A stretch of DNA of 64,000 bases from Ideonella_A sakaiensis_A. GTDB lineage: Bacteria > Pseudomonadota > Gammaproteobacteria > Burkholderiales > Burkholderiaceae_C. This document shows, in pieces, positions 35,783-43,541 of this stretch. Location of the stretch: positions 4,898,001 to 4,962,000 of the forward strand of contig NZ_CP182947.1 in assembly GCF_048320135.1 (NCBI RefSeq), written 5' to 3'. Under the pieces are notes generated by a model. The model had not been told where the DNA came from and searched no databases. It worked only from the letters and a program-made list of their open reading frames with translations. Positions within the stretch are counted from its first letter, which is position 1, and every line of letters begins with the position of its first letter. The translations under genes and the position numbers were made by a program.

Positions 35783-37099
35783 TCAGCTCAGCAGGCGGTC
35801 GACGCCGAGGCCCTCGGGATCGATGCTCGGCGGCTGACCGCCAACGAGGTCGGCGAGCAGCCTGGCCGAACCGTTCGCCATCGCCCAGCCGCTCGAGCCA
35901 TGGCCGAGGTTGAGCCAGATCCCCGGAATGCCACTCGCGCCGATCACCGGTGGCCCGTCCGGCAGCATCGGCCGGGCGCCTTTCCAGACCTGGGCCTGGT
36001 TCAGCCGCGCGACGCCCGGGTACCAGTCGTTCAGCACATCGTGGAGTTTCTGCAGCGCCTTGTCGCTGTTGCGCGTCATCGACCCGCCGATCTCGGCGCC
36101 GCCAGAAACGCGGATCCGGTCACCGATCCGGCTGATCGCGACCTTGTAGCGTTCGTCCATCACGCCAGAACGCGGGCCGAGGTCTGTTTCGCCGTGGTCA
36201 TGGCGCATCGGCGCGGTGATCGAATAGCCATGCACCGCGAGCAGCGGCAGCTGCAGGCCGTGCGGCGCCAGCAGCGTGCGCGAATCGAGTGCGGCGCAGA
36301 CGACGATCGCATCAAACAACTCGCTGGCCGGCTCGTTGCGAGCCCCTGGCGCAGTCGCGGCAATCCGCCCCGGCTCCTGCGGCAGCTTCTGCAGATATCG
36401 CAGCGCCGGCTTCGCGCCCGCATCGATGCCGAGCACCGTGGCGTGGAAACGGAAACGTGCACCGAGTTTTTGCGCCTCCTGGCGCATCAGGTGCGAGAAC
36501 TGCCGGCAGTTTGCGACCTCGTCGTCGATCAGGTGGATGCCGGCATGCAACGGCATGGCCGGATTCAGTCCGGGCTCGAGCTGGCGGCAGGCGTCCGCGT
36601 CGAGTAGTTCGAAGCGCACGCCGAGTTCCTGCAGGACCTGCAGCCCACTGCGGGCGAGCGCCAGGTCTTCGGCGCTGCGCAACAGCACCGTATAACCGGT
36701 GGCGTGTTCATGATCGAGCCTGAGCACGCGGGTCAGCAGCCTGCGCCGCACCCGACCCGCGACTGCGAGCCGGTGCATGCGGCCGCGGTTGTGCAGATAG
36801 GTGTCGCTGCGGCAGCTGCGCAACCATTTCCACAGCCAGGCCGCGCCACCCGGGCCCGGATGGCCGGCCCAGTGCAGTGGCGCGCGCCGGTTCAGGCAAT
36901 GGCGCAACAGCTGGCGCGGCATGCCCGGCGCTGCCAGCGGCGTGACATAGCCCGGCGCGAGCACGCCGGCGTTGGCAAAACTGCCTTCGGCAGCGACGCT
37001 GCCGCAACGTTCGAAGACGGTGACCTCGTGGCCGTCGAACGAAAGCTCAAACGCGGTCGTGACGCCGACGATCCCGGCGCCGATCACAGCAATGCGCAT
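35783..37099 (-). CDS. dadA: D-amino acid dehydrogenase (DadA-like FAD oxidoreductase)
   Basis: This is an FAD-dependent oxidoreductase of the DadA type, which oxidatively deaminates D-amino acids to 2-oxo acids and feeds electrons to the respiratory chain. The N-terminal FAD motif is GAGIVGVTTAFEL. SFANAGVLAPGYVTPLAAPG is characteristic of DadA. The C-terminal part contains WKGARPMLPDGPPVIG and LGHGSSGWAMANGSARLLAD. The length is 438 residues. It starts only two bases after the amidase stop and precedes nnr. No alanine racemase or Lrp-type regulator is adjacent, so the substrate is not defined. Confidence 0.88.
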   Translation of the reverse strand: MRIAVIGAGIVGVTTAFELSFDGHEVTVFERCGSVAAEGSFANAGVLAPGYVTPLAAPGMPRQLLRHCLNRRAPLHWAGHPGPGGAAWLWKWLRSCRSDTYLHNRGRMHRLAVAGRVRRRLLTRVLRLDHEHATGYTVLLRSAEDLALARSGLQVLQELGVRFELLDADACRQLEPGLNPAMPLHAGIHLIDDEVANCRQFSHLMRQEAQKLGARFRFHATVLGIDAGAKPALRYLQKLPQEPGRIAATAPGARNEPASELFDAIVVCAALDSRTLLAPHGLQLPLLAVHGYSITAPMRHDHGETDLGPRSGVMDERYKVAISRIGDRIRVSGGAEIGGSMTRNSDKALQKLHDVLNDWYPGVARLNQAQVWKGARPMLPDGPPVIGASGIPGIWLNLGHGSSGWAMANGSARLLADLVGGQPPSIDPEGLGVDRLLS

Positions 37100-37101
37100 C
37101 T

Positions 37102-38487
37102 TCAGCTGCCTGTCCGGACGTCGCGGCCGCGCAGCCGGGCCTCGATCGCCAGCGATGCCGCAAGGACCGTCTCGTCGGCGAGCGCGCGCTGCCAGACCAT
37201 CAAACCAACCGGCGCTTCGCCGGGTTGCTGGCAGGGCAGCGACAACGCGCAGCCATCGAGCAGATTGACGACCGACGGGTTGCGCAGCAACTGCGCATTG
37301 ACGGTGAAGAAGCGCTCGTCGTCGTCGAGCAGCGGCGCCAGCGGCGGCGCGATGATCGGCACCGTCGGACTCAGCATCACGTCGAATTCGCGCAGCCGGC
37401 CCTCCATGCGGGCGATCCAGTCGCGGCGTGCACGTTGCAGATCGATGTACTCGGCCGCACTCATCTGCTCGCCGCGGCGGATCCGGCGGGCGACCCGCGG
37501 GTCGTAATCGGATTCCCGTTCGGCCAGCTGATGCCGGTGCCAGGTCCAGGCCTCGACCGGCGCGAATCCGCCGCCGGCGTTGATCGAAGCGACCTCGGCC
37601 AGTTCCGGCAGGGTGATCGACTCGATGCGGGCGCCGGCATCGCGCAGCGTGGCAAGGGTCTGTTCGAAGGCGGCAGCGACCGCCGGTTCGAGAGCATCGA
37701 GCATCACGGTGTCCGGCACGCCGATCCGCCAGCCGGCGACCGGGCGTTGGGCCAGCCGCACCGGCCGCGCGGCGATGATGCCGTGCAGCAGAGCCGCGTC
37801 GCGCACCGAACGGCTGATCATCCCGGTGGTGTCGAGTGACGGCGACAGCGGTATCGAACCGTCGGCCGGCGTCAGCCGGGCGGTATTCTTGAAGCCGACC
37901 AGGCCTTGCAGCGCAGCCGGAATGCGCAGCGAGCCGCCGGTGTCCGAGCCGAGCGCCGCCCAGGCGGCACCGGTCGCCACCGAGACCGCACCACCCGATG
38001 TCGAGCCGCCCGGTATCCGTGCGATGCCATCGTCCGGCACCGCCGGATTGGCCGGCGTGCCGTGATGAGGATTGATGCCGACCGCGGAAAAGGCGAACTC
38101 GCTCTGGTTGGTGTGGCCGATCAATGCTGCGCCGGCATCGCGCAGGCGCTGCACTGCAGGGCAGTCGGCGGTGGCTGGCGCGTCGTCCGCAAGGATTTTC
38201 GATCCCGAGGTCGTGACCCGGCCGTGCACGTCGAACAAGGCCTTGATGCTGACCGCGAGGCCGCCGAGCGGCGGCAGCGGACCGCCAGCGCGCCGCATCT
38301 CGTCGAGCGATCGCGCCTGTTGCTCGGCAGTGTCGGTGAACAGTTCTAGAAAAACGTGGCGGCAGACGTCGGAATTGGCTGCTGCAAGCGATTGCCGCAT
38401 CGCGCTGACGGCATCGGTGTGGCCTTCGGCAATCGCGGTACGCGCGCCGATCAGGTCATCGGCGAGGAAAGAGGCTTCGGAGAACAT
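37102..38487 (-). CDS. amidase signature family hydrolase
   Basis: This enzyme belongs to the amidase signature family, which hydrolyses carboxamides with a Lys-cisSer-Ser triad. The catalytic lysine is in AVSIKALFDVHG. The Gly/Ser-rich signature is GGSTSGGAVSV, with the nucleophile in GSDTGGSLRIPAA. I chose the ATG at 38487, giving 461 residues; the upstream extension has no similarity. It is not part of a gatCAB operon, so it is unlikely to be the glutamyl-tRNA amidotransferase A subunit. Close linkage to dadA suggests a role in using amides of amino acids, but that is inference. Confidence 0.85.
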   Translation of the reverse strand: MFSEASFLADDLIGARTAIAEGHTDAVSAMRQSLAAANSDVCRHVFLELFTDTAEQQARSLDEMRRAGGPLPPLGGLAVSIKALFDVHGRVTTSGSKILADDAPATADCPAVQRLRDAGAALIGHTNQSEFAFSAVGINPHHGTPANPAVPDDGIARIPGGSTSGGAVSVATGAAWAALGSDTGGSLRIPAALQGLVGFKNTARLTPADGSIPLSPSLDTTGMISRSVRDAALLHGIIAARPVRLAQRPVAGWRIGVPDTVMLDALEPAVAAAFEQTLATLRDAGARIESITLPELAEVASINAGGGFAPVEAWTWHRHQLAERESDYDPRVARRIRRGEQMSAAEYIDLQRARRDWIARMEGRLREFDVMLSPTVPIIAPPLAPLLDDDERFFTVNAQLLRNPSVVNLLDGCALSLPCQQPGEAPVGLMVWQRALADETVLAASLAIEARLRGRDVRTGS

Positions 38488-38649
38488 GGTAGACTCGACG
38501 GGTTTATCCGGAAACAGGAGCGCAAGCCCTTCATTTCGGATCGACAAATCGCAAACCCGGCTGCTGAAAGGTGTCGTGGCGAGCAGCCTGAGGGCAGGCC
38601 TGCACCGCACGATTCAAGCCGGATTTTAGAACCAACCTTTGGAGTCTCC
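38488..38649 (+). promoter_or_regulatory. rpsB upstream region with leader hairpin
   Basis: This gap separates the amidase gene from rpsB. GGCTGCT (38559-38565) pairs with AGCAGCC (38582-38588), and further short complementary segments follow. Ribosomal protein genes often have autoregulatory leaders. I cannot show S2 binding here and found no clear promoter boxes. Confidence 0.3.
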
Positions 38650-39396
38650 ATGTCCGTCACGATGCGTGAAATGCTGGAAGCGGGTGTCCATTTCGGACAC
38701 CAGACCCGTTTCTGGAATCCCAAGATGGCCCCGTATATCTACGGCCATCGCAACAAGATCCACATCATCAACCTCGAGAAGACGCAGCCGCTCTTCAACG
38801 AGGCGATGAAATTTGTCCGCCAGCTTGCCTCCAAGCGCGGCACCATCCTGATGGTCGGCACCAAGCGCCAGGCGCGTGAAGTGATCGCGATGGAAGCCAG
38901 CCGTGCCGGCATGCCTTATGTCGACCAGCGCTGGCTCGGCGGCATGCTGACCAACTTCAAGACCGTCAAGGGCTCGATCAAGCGCCTGAAGGACATGAAG
39001 GCGCAGATCGAGGCCGGTACCGAGATCCGCATCAAGAAGGAAGCGCTGCTGTTCCAGCGCGAGCTCGAGAAGCTCGAGAAGGACATCGGCGGCATCCAGG
39101 ACATGGGCGCACTGCCCGATGCGCTGTTCGTGATCGACGTCGGTTACCACAAGATCGCGATCGCCGAAGCCAACAAGCTCGGCATTCCGGTCGTCGCAAT
39201 CGTCGACTCGAACCATTCGCCGCTTGGCATCGACTACGTGATCCCCGGCAACGACGACTCGGCGAAGGCCGTCGCGTTGTATGCGAAAGCCGTTGCCGAC
39301 GCCGTGCTCGAGGGCAAGGCCAACGCCGGCAATGACGTTGTCCAGGCCGTCGCGGCCGAGGGCGACGAGTTCGTCGAAGTCGACGAGAACGCCTGA
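38650..39396 (+). CDS. rpsB: 30S ribosomal protein S2
   Basis: S2 is a 30S subunit protein needed for late assembly and for docking of S1. The 248-residue product starts at ATG 38650 after a good TTTGGAGTC site. It shows the family features VTMREMLEAGVHFGHQTRFWNP, GHRNKIHIINLEKT and PDALFVIDVGYHKIAIAEANKLGIP. The open frame continues upstream but without similarity. tsf follows after 135 bases that contain a terminator-like hairpin, so the S2-EF-Ts ratio may be set by partial termination. Confidence 0.98.
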   Translation: MSVTMREMLEAGVHFGHQTRFWNPKMAPYIYGHRNKIHIINLEKTQPLFNEAMKFVRQLASKRGTILMVGTKRQAREVIAMEASRAGMPYVDQRWLGGMLTNFKTVKGSIKRLKDMKAQIEAGTEIRIKKEALLFQRELEKLEKDIGGIQDMGALPDALFVIDVGYHKIAIAEANKLGIPVVAIVDSNHSPLGIDYVIPGNDDSAKAVALYAKAVADAVLEGKANAGNDVVQAVAAEGDEFVEVDENA

Positions 39397-39409
39397 TCCG
39401 CAAGCCCTT

Positions 39410-39427
39410 CCTGCCCGACCGGGCAGG
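39410..39427 (+). promoter_or_regulatory. hairpin between rpsB and tsf
   Basis: CCTGCCC pairs with GGGCAGG around GACC. It lies 13 bases after the rpsB stop, just before the terminator, and carries no T-run of its own. Confidence 0.4.
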
Positions 39428-39432
39428 ATGTG

Positions 39433-39457
39433 AAAGGGGCTGCTGAGGCCCCTTTTT
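39433..39457 (+). terminator. rho-independent terminator between rpsB and tsf
   Basis: AAAGGGGC pairs with GCCCCTTT around TGCTGAG and continues into TT, giving a TTTTT run. It probably attenuates transcription between rpsB and tsf. Confidence 0.75.
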
Positions 39458-39531
39458 CAATGCAAGAACCCTGACCTGGCTGCATCGCGAAGTCTCGCGT
39501 GCAGGCCGGATCCAAATACGGAGAGAACAAG

Positions 39532-40452
39532 ATGCCCGCAATCACCGCCAGCATGGTCGCCGCGCTGCGTGCCAAGACCGACGCCCCGATGATGGAGTGC
39601 AAGAAGGCGCTGACCGAGGCCGACGGCGACGCCGATCGTGCCGAGGAACTGCTGCGAATCAAGCTCGGCAGCAAGGCCGGCAAGGCCGCTTCGCGCGTCA
39701 CCGCCGAAGGCGCGGTTGCCGCCAGCGTCGACGGCAGCACCGGAGCGCTGGTCGAAGTCAACTGCGAAACCGACTTCGTCACGAAGAATGATTCCTTCCT
39801 GGCGCTGGTCCAGGCCTGTGCCGATCTGGTGCGCAAGCACAACCCGGCCGATGTCGATGCCCTGTCTGCGCTCGAATACAGCCAGGACGGTTTCGGCCCG
39901 ACGCTCGAGGATGTCCGCAAGGGCCTGATCGGCAAGATCGGCGAGAACATGTCGATCCGCCGCTTCAAGCGCTACAGCGATGGCGGCAAGCTGGCTTCCT
40001 ACCTGCACGGCACGCGGATCGGCGTGCTGGTCGAGTACGACGGTGACGATGTTGCCGCGAAGGATGTCGCGATGCACGTCGCGGCGATGAAGCCGGTTGC
40101 GCTGTCGTCGGCCGAGGTGCCGGAGGACCTGATCGACAAGGAGCGCAAGATCGCAGCCGAGAAGGCTGCCGAGGACGCCGCCACCGCGACCGCCGCCGGC
40201 AAGCCGGCGCAGTCGCCGGAGATCGTCGCCAAGCGTGTCGAGGGCTCGGTGCAGAAATACCTGAAGGAAGTCAGCCTGTTCAACCAGACCTTCGTGAAAA
40301 ACGACAAGCAGACGGTCGAGCAGATGCTGAAGGCGCAGAACACCACCGTGAAGGGCTTCACGCTCTATGTGGTCGGTGAAGGCATCGAGAAGAAGGTCGA
40401 CGACTTCGCTGCCGAGGTGGCGGCCCAGGTCGCCGCAGCGAAGGGCGGCTGA
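39532..40452 (+). CDS. tsf: elongation factor Ts
   Basis: EF-Ts is the guanine nucleotide exchange factor that recycles EF-Tu from its GDP form. The 306-residue protein starts PAITASMVAALRAKTDAP. It carries KTDAPMMECKKALTEADGD in the N-terminal UBA-like domain and VNCETDFVTKNDSF in the core. GGAGAG lies before the ATG at 39532. The frame extends a little further upstream without similarity. The rpsB-tsf-pyrH-frr order is the classic bacterial arrangement. Confidence 0.98.
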   Translation: MPAITASMVAALRAKTDAPMMECKKALTEADGDADRAEELLRIKLGSKAGKAASRVTAEGAVAASVDGSTGALVEVNCETDFVTKNDSFLALVQACADLVRKHNPADVDALSALEYSQDGFGPTLEDVRKGLIGKIGENMSIRRFKRYSDGGKLASYLHGTRIGVLVEYDGDDVAAKDVAMHVAAMKPVALSSAEVPEDLIDKERKIAAEKAAEDAATATAAGKPAQSPEIVAKRVEGSVQKYLKEVSLFNQTFVKNDKQTVEQMLKAQNTTVKGFTLYVVGEGIEKKVDDFAAEVAAQVAAAKGG

Positions 40453-40513
40453 ACGCCGCCGACGTGGCGCAGCGCCGCCTCGCGGTGCCGCGCCGCGGAT
40501 AGACTTGCGTCGA

Positions 40514-40534
40514 CGCAGGGCCCGCGGCCCTGCG
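40514..40534 (+). promoter_or_regulatory. perfect hairpin upstream of pyrH
   Basis: CGCAGGGCC and GGCCCTGCG form a 9-bp perfect stem around CGC, ending 25 bases before the pyrH start. No T-run follows. It could be an mRNA processing or stabilising structure between tsf and pyrH. Confidence 0.45.
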
Positions 40535-40559
40535 CGCCCGAAAGGACCAAAGGACCCGC

Positions 40560-41273
40560 ATGCCACCCGTCTACAAGCGAATCCTGCTGAAACTCTCCGG
40601 TGAGGCATTGATGGGCGAAGATGCCTACGGCATCAACCGCGCGACCATCGTCCGCATCGTCCGCGAGATCCAGGAAGTCACCCAGCTCGGTGTCGAGGTT
40701 GCCGTCGTGATCGGTGGCGGCAACATCTTTCGTGGCGTGGCCGGCGGGTCGGTCGGCATGGATCGCGCGACCGCCGACTACATGGGGATGCTGGCGACGG
40801 TGATGAATTCGCTGGCGCTTGCCGACACGATGCGCGTCGAGGGCATGACCGCGCGCGTGATGTCGGCGATCGCGATCGACCAGGTCGTCGAACCCTATGT
40901 CAGGCCGAAGGCACTGCAGTATCTGGAAGAAGGCAAGGTCGTCGTGTTTGCCGGCGGCACCGGCAACCCGTTCTTCACCACCGATACCGCCGCCGCGTTG
41001 CGCGGCGCCGAGATCGGTGCCGAGATCGTCTTGAAGGCGACCAAGGTCGACGGCGTCTACAGCGCCGATCCGAAAACCGATCCGGAAGCGACGCGTTATG
41101 CGCGGATCAGCTTCGACGAAGCGATCATGCGCAATCTGCAGGTTCTCGACGCGACGGCGTTTGCGCTGTGCCGCGACCAGAAGCTGCCGATCAAGGTATT
41201 CAGCATTTTCAAGCCCGGTGCGCTGAAGCAGGTCGTGCTCGGCGCGGACGAGGGTACGCTCGTCCATGTGTGA
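40560..41273 (+). CDS. pyrH: UMP kinase
   Basis: PyrH phosphorylates UMP to UDP and is an amino-acid-kinase-fold enzyme regulated by GTP and UTP. The 237-residue protein begins YKRILLKLSGEALMG and contains VVIGGGNIFRG, MLATVMNSLALAD and VFAGGTGNPFFTTDTAA, all family hallmarks. It is followed by frr after 48 bases, in an operon that continues to uppS and cdsA. Nothing is unusual. Confidence 0.98.
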   Translation: MPPVYKRILLKLSGEALMGEDAYGINRATIVRIVREIQEVTQLGVEVAVVIGGGNIFRGVAGGSVGMDRATADYMGMLATVMNSLALADTMRVEGMTARVMSAIAIDQVVEPYVRPKALQYLEEGKVVVFAGGTGNPFFTTDTAAALRGAEIGAEIVLKATKVDGVYSADPKTDPEATRYARISFDEAIMRNLQVLDATAFALCRDQKLPIKVFSIFKPGALKQVVLGADEGTLVHV

Positions 41274-41321
41274 CCAAGTGCGCCGGCTCGTCAGTGCCGG
41301 CGGCCAGTCGAGGAGTTGCAA

Positions 41322-41882
41322 ATGAGCATTGAAGACATCAAGAAGAGCGCTGAAGAGAAGATGGCCAAGTCCATCGAGGTGTTCAAGGCCGACCTGCAGA
41401 AGATCCGCACTGGCCGCGCCCACCCCGGCATCCTCGATCAGGTGCTGGTCGACTATTACGGTTCGATGCTGCCGATCAGCCAAGTTGCCAACGTGACCTT
41501 GCTCGATGCTCGCACGCTCAGCGTCCAGCCCTGGGAAAAGGGCATGGGCGGCAAGATCGAGCGCGCAATCAGGGAAAGCGAACTGGGGCTCAATCCGTCG
41601 TCGCAGGGCGAACTGTTGCGTGTGCCGATGCCGGCACTGACCGAGGAACGTCGGCGCGACCTGACCAAGGTGGTCAAACACGCCGGCGAAGAGGCGAAGA
41701 TCGCGGTACGCAACCTGCGGCGCGAAGCCAACGATCACGCGAAGAAGTTGCTGAAGGACAAGACGATCACCGAAGACGAGGAGCGCCGTTCGCTCGACGA
41801 GGTGCAGAAACTGACCGATCGGACGATCGCCGAGATCGACCGGATGGTCAGCGTCAAGGAAGGCGAGATCATGGCGGTCTGA
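41322..41882 (+). CDS. frr: ribosome recycling factor
   Basis: With EF-G, RRF splits the post-termination ribosome into subunits. The ATG at 41322 gives 186 residues, matching the usual 185. It shows EDIKKSAEEKMAKSIEVFK, LQKIRTGRAHPGILD and PALTEERRRDLTKVVK. A TTG six bases upstream is in frame but unlikely. GAGGAG stands before the start. The gene lies between pyrH and uppS as in most proteobacteria. Confidence 0.98.
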   Translation: MSIEDIKKSAEEKMAKSIEVFKADLQKIRTGRAHPGILDQVLVDYYGSMLPISQVANVTLLDARTLSVQPWEKGMGGKIERAIRESELGLNPSSQGELLRVPMPALTEERRRDLTKVVKHAGEEAKIAVRNLRREANDHAKKLLKDKTITEDEERRSLDEVQKLTDRTIAEIDRMVSVKEGEIMAV

Positions 41883-41911
41883 CCGCCGCTGCCTTCGCCA
41901 GAGCAGAACAA

Positions 41912-42664
41912 GTGTCCGCAAATCCTGACTTGCCCGAACAGGCGCTCGGCTCGGTGCCGCGCCACGTCGCGATCGTGATGGATGGCAACGGTCGCTGGGC
42001 GAAAAAGCGCCACATGCCGCGTTTCGTCGGGCACAAGCAAGGCGTCGATACGGTGCTGAAAACCGTGCGTGCCTGCGCCGACCGCGGCATCGAATACCTG
42101 ACCGTGTTCGCGTTTTCGTCGGAGAACTGGAAACGCCCGCACGAGGAGGTGTCGGGTCTGATGGAACTGATGCTGGTCGCGGCATCGAAATACCTCGGCC
42201 GGCTGGCCGAAGATGGCGTGCGCATCCGCATCATCGGTGATCGCTCGCACCTGTCTGACAAGCTGCGCGGCGCCTGGAACGAGGCCGAATCGAGGACTCG
42301 CCACAACAACCGCATCACGCTGTCGGTGGCGTTCAACTATGGCGGGCGCTGGGACATCGTGCAGGCCTGCCGCCAGGCGATCCGCGACGGCGTGCCCGAG
42401 CACGAACTCGACGAGGCCCGGCTCGGCCGCTACATGGCACTGAACTATGCGCCGGATCCGGACCTCTTCATCCGCACCGGCGGCGAAGTCCGGATCAGCA
42501 ATTTCCTGCTCTGGCAGACCGCCTATGCGGAGCTGTTCTTCACGCCGTGCCTGTGGCCGGAGTTCGATGCCACCGAGCTCGATGCTGCATTGACCGCCTA
42601 TGCACGCCGGGACCGGCGCTTCGGCATGGTCAAGGACGCGCAGTCCGATGGCGCCCAGCACTGA
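41912..42664 (+). CDS. uppS: undecaprenyl diphosphate synthase
   Basis: UppS is a cis-prenyltransferase that builds C55-PP, the lipid carrier of cell-wall synthesis. It is 250 residues from GTG 41912. The catalytic Asp is in AIVMDGNGRWAKKRHMPR (about D24). Later come SSENWKRPHEEV and the C-terminal DLFIRTGGEVRISNFLLWQ. It abuts cdsA with no gap (TGA then ATG), so the two are tightly coupled. Isoprenoid supply comes from the pathway that includes Dxr and IspG in this window. Confidence 0.97.
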   Translation: MSANPDLPEQALGSVPRHVAIVMDGNGRWAKKRHMPRFVGHKQGVDTVLKTVRACADRGIEYLTVFAFSSENWKRPHEEVSGLMELMLVAASKYLGRLAEDGVRIRIIGDRSHLSDKLRGAWNEAESRTRHNNRITLSVAFNYGGRWDIVQACRQAIRDGVPEHELDEARLGRYMALNYAPDPDLFIRTGGEVRISNFLLWQTAYAELFFTPCLWPEFDATELDAALTAYARRDRRFGMVKDAQSDGAQH

Positions 42665-43507
42665 ATGCTGAAGCAACGCATCGTCACTGCGCTGGTCCTG
42701 CTGGCAATCCTGCTGCCGGCGCTGTTTGCCACGTCGCCGTGGCCGTTTGCCGCGTTGACGCTGCTGCTCGTTGCCGCTGCCGGCTGGGAGTGGGCGCGGC
42801 TGAACGGGCTCGCCGGCAATGGGGCATTGCTGTTCGGATCGGTGCTCGCCGCGCTGTGCGTGCTGACCTGGTTGGCCGGGCTGACAACGGCGGTGCCGGC
42901 CGCCATCTGGTGGCTGGCGATGCTCGCGTGGGTGCTCGGCGGCGCACACGTGCTGCGCCGTGGGGTGCCGGGCTGGCCGCAGATGCCGCGCGCGGCCCGA
43001 CTGCTGCTTGGCCTGCTGCTGCTGTGGACGGCCTGGCTGGCGCTGGTTGCTGCGCGCTCGCTCGGGCTGAATTTCATCCTGTCGCTGTTCTGCGTCGTCT
43101 GGATGGCCGATGTCGCCGCCTATTTCGGCGGCCGTGCATTCGGCAAACGCAAACTGGCGCCGGCGATCAGTCCTGGCAAGAGCTGGGCCGGGGTCTACAG
43201 CGGCATGGCCGGCACGGTGGTGCTGGCGGTGGTCTGGCTGCTCGTCGACCGGCAACTGCTGGTCGGCGCCGAGTCGGCGAGCTGGTTCAGCATCGTCGCG
43301 GCGCGCATCGGCATCGTCGCGATGCTGTTCGCGGTGCTGTTTCTGGCTGCGATGAGCGTGGTTGGCGACCTGGTCGAGTCGCTCGTCAAGCGCAGCGCCG
43401 GCGCGAAGGACAGCAGCGCGCTGCTGCCCGGCCATGGTGGGGTGCTCGACCGCATCGATGCGCTGCTGCCGGTATTGCCGCTGGCGCTGGTTTTTGCGAG
43501 CCTGTGA
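42665..43507 (+). CDS. cdsA: phosphatidate cytidylyltransferase
   Basis: CdsA makes CDP-diacylglycerol from phosphatidic acid and CTP, the branch point of phospholipid synthesis. It is a polytopic inner-membrane protein of 280 residues with about seven hydrophobic segments. The C-terminal family signature reads SVVGDLVESLVKRSAGAKDS and then LLPGHGGVLDRIDA. The ATG follows the uppS stop directly. dxr begins 34 bases later. The organisation is the same as in other betaproteobacteria. Confidence 0.96.
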   Translation: MLKQRIVTALVLLAILLPALFATSPWPFAALTLLLVAAAGWEWARLNGLAGNGALLFGSVLAALCVLTWLAGLTTAVPAAIWWLAMLAWVLGGAHVLRRGVPGWPQMPRAARLLLGLLLLWTAWLALVAARSLGLNFILSLFCVVWMADVAAYFGGRAFGKRKLAPAISPGKSWAGVYSGMAGTVVLAVVWLLVDRQLLVGAESASWFSIVAARIGIVAMLFAVLFLAAMSVVGDLVESLVKRSAGAKDSSALLPGHGGVLDRIDALLPVLPLALVFASL

Positions 43508-43541
43508 GCGCATCGATCCGCTTCGAGCCCGCGCCGTTACG

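Noticed and set aside
37102..38487. Possible gatA (glutamyl-tRNA amidotransferase subunit A)
   Set aside because: No gatC or gatB is adjacent, and the neighbours are dadA and nnr. A general amidase is more likely.
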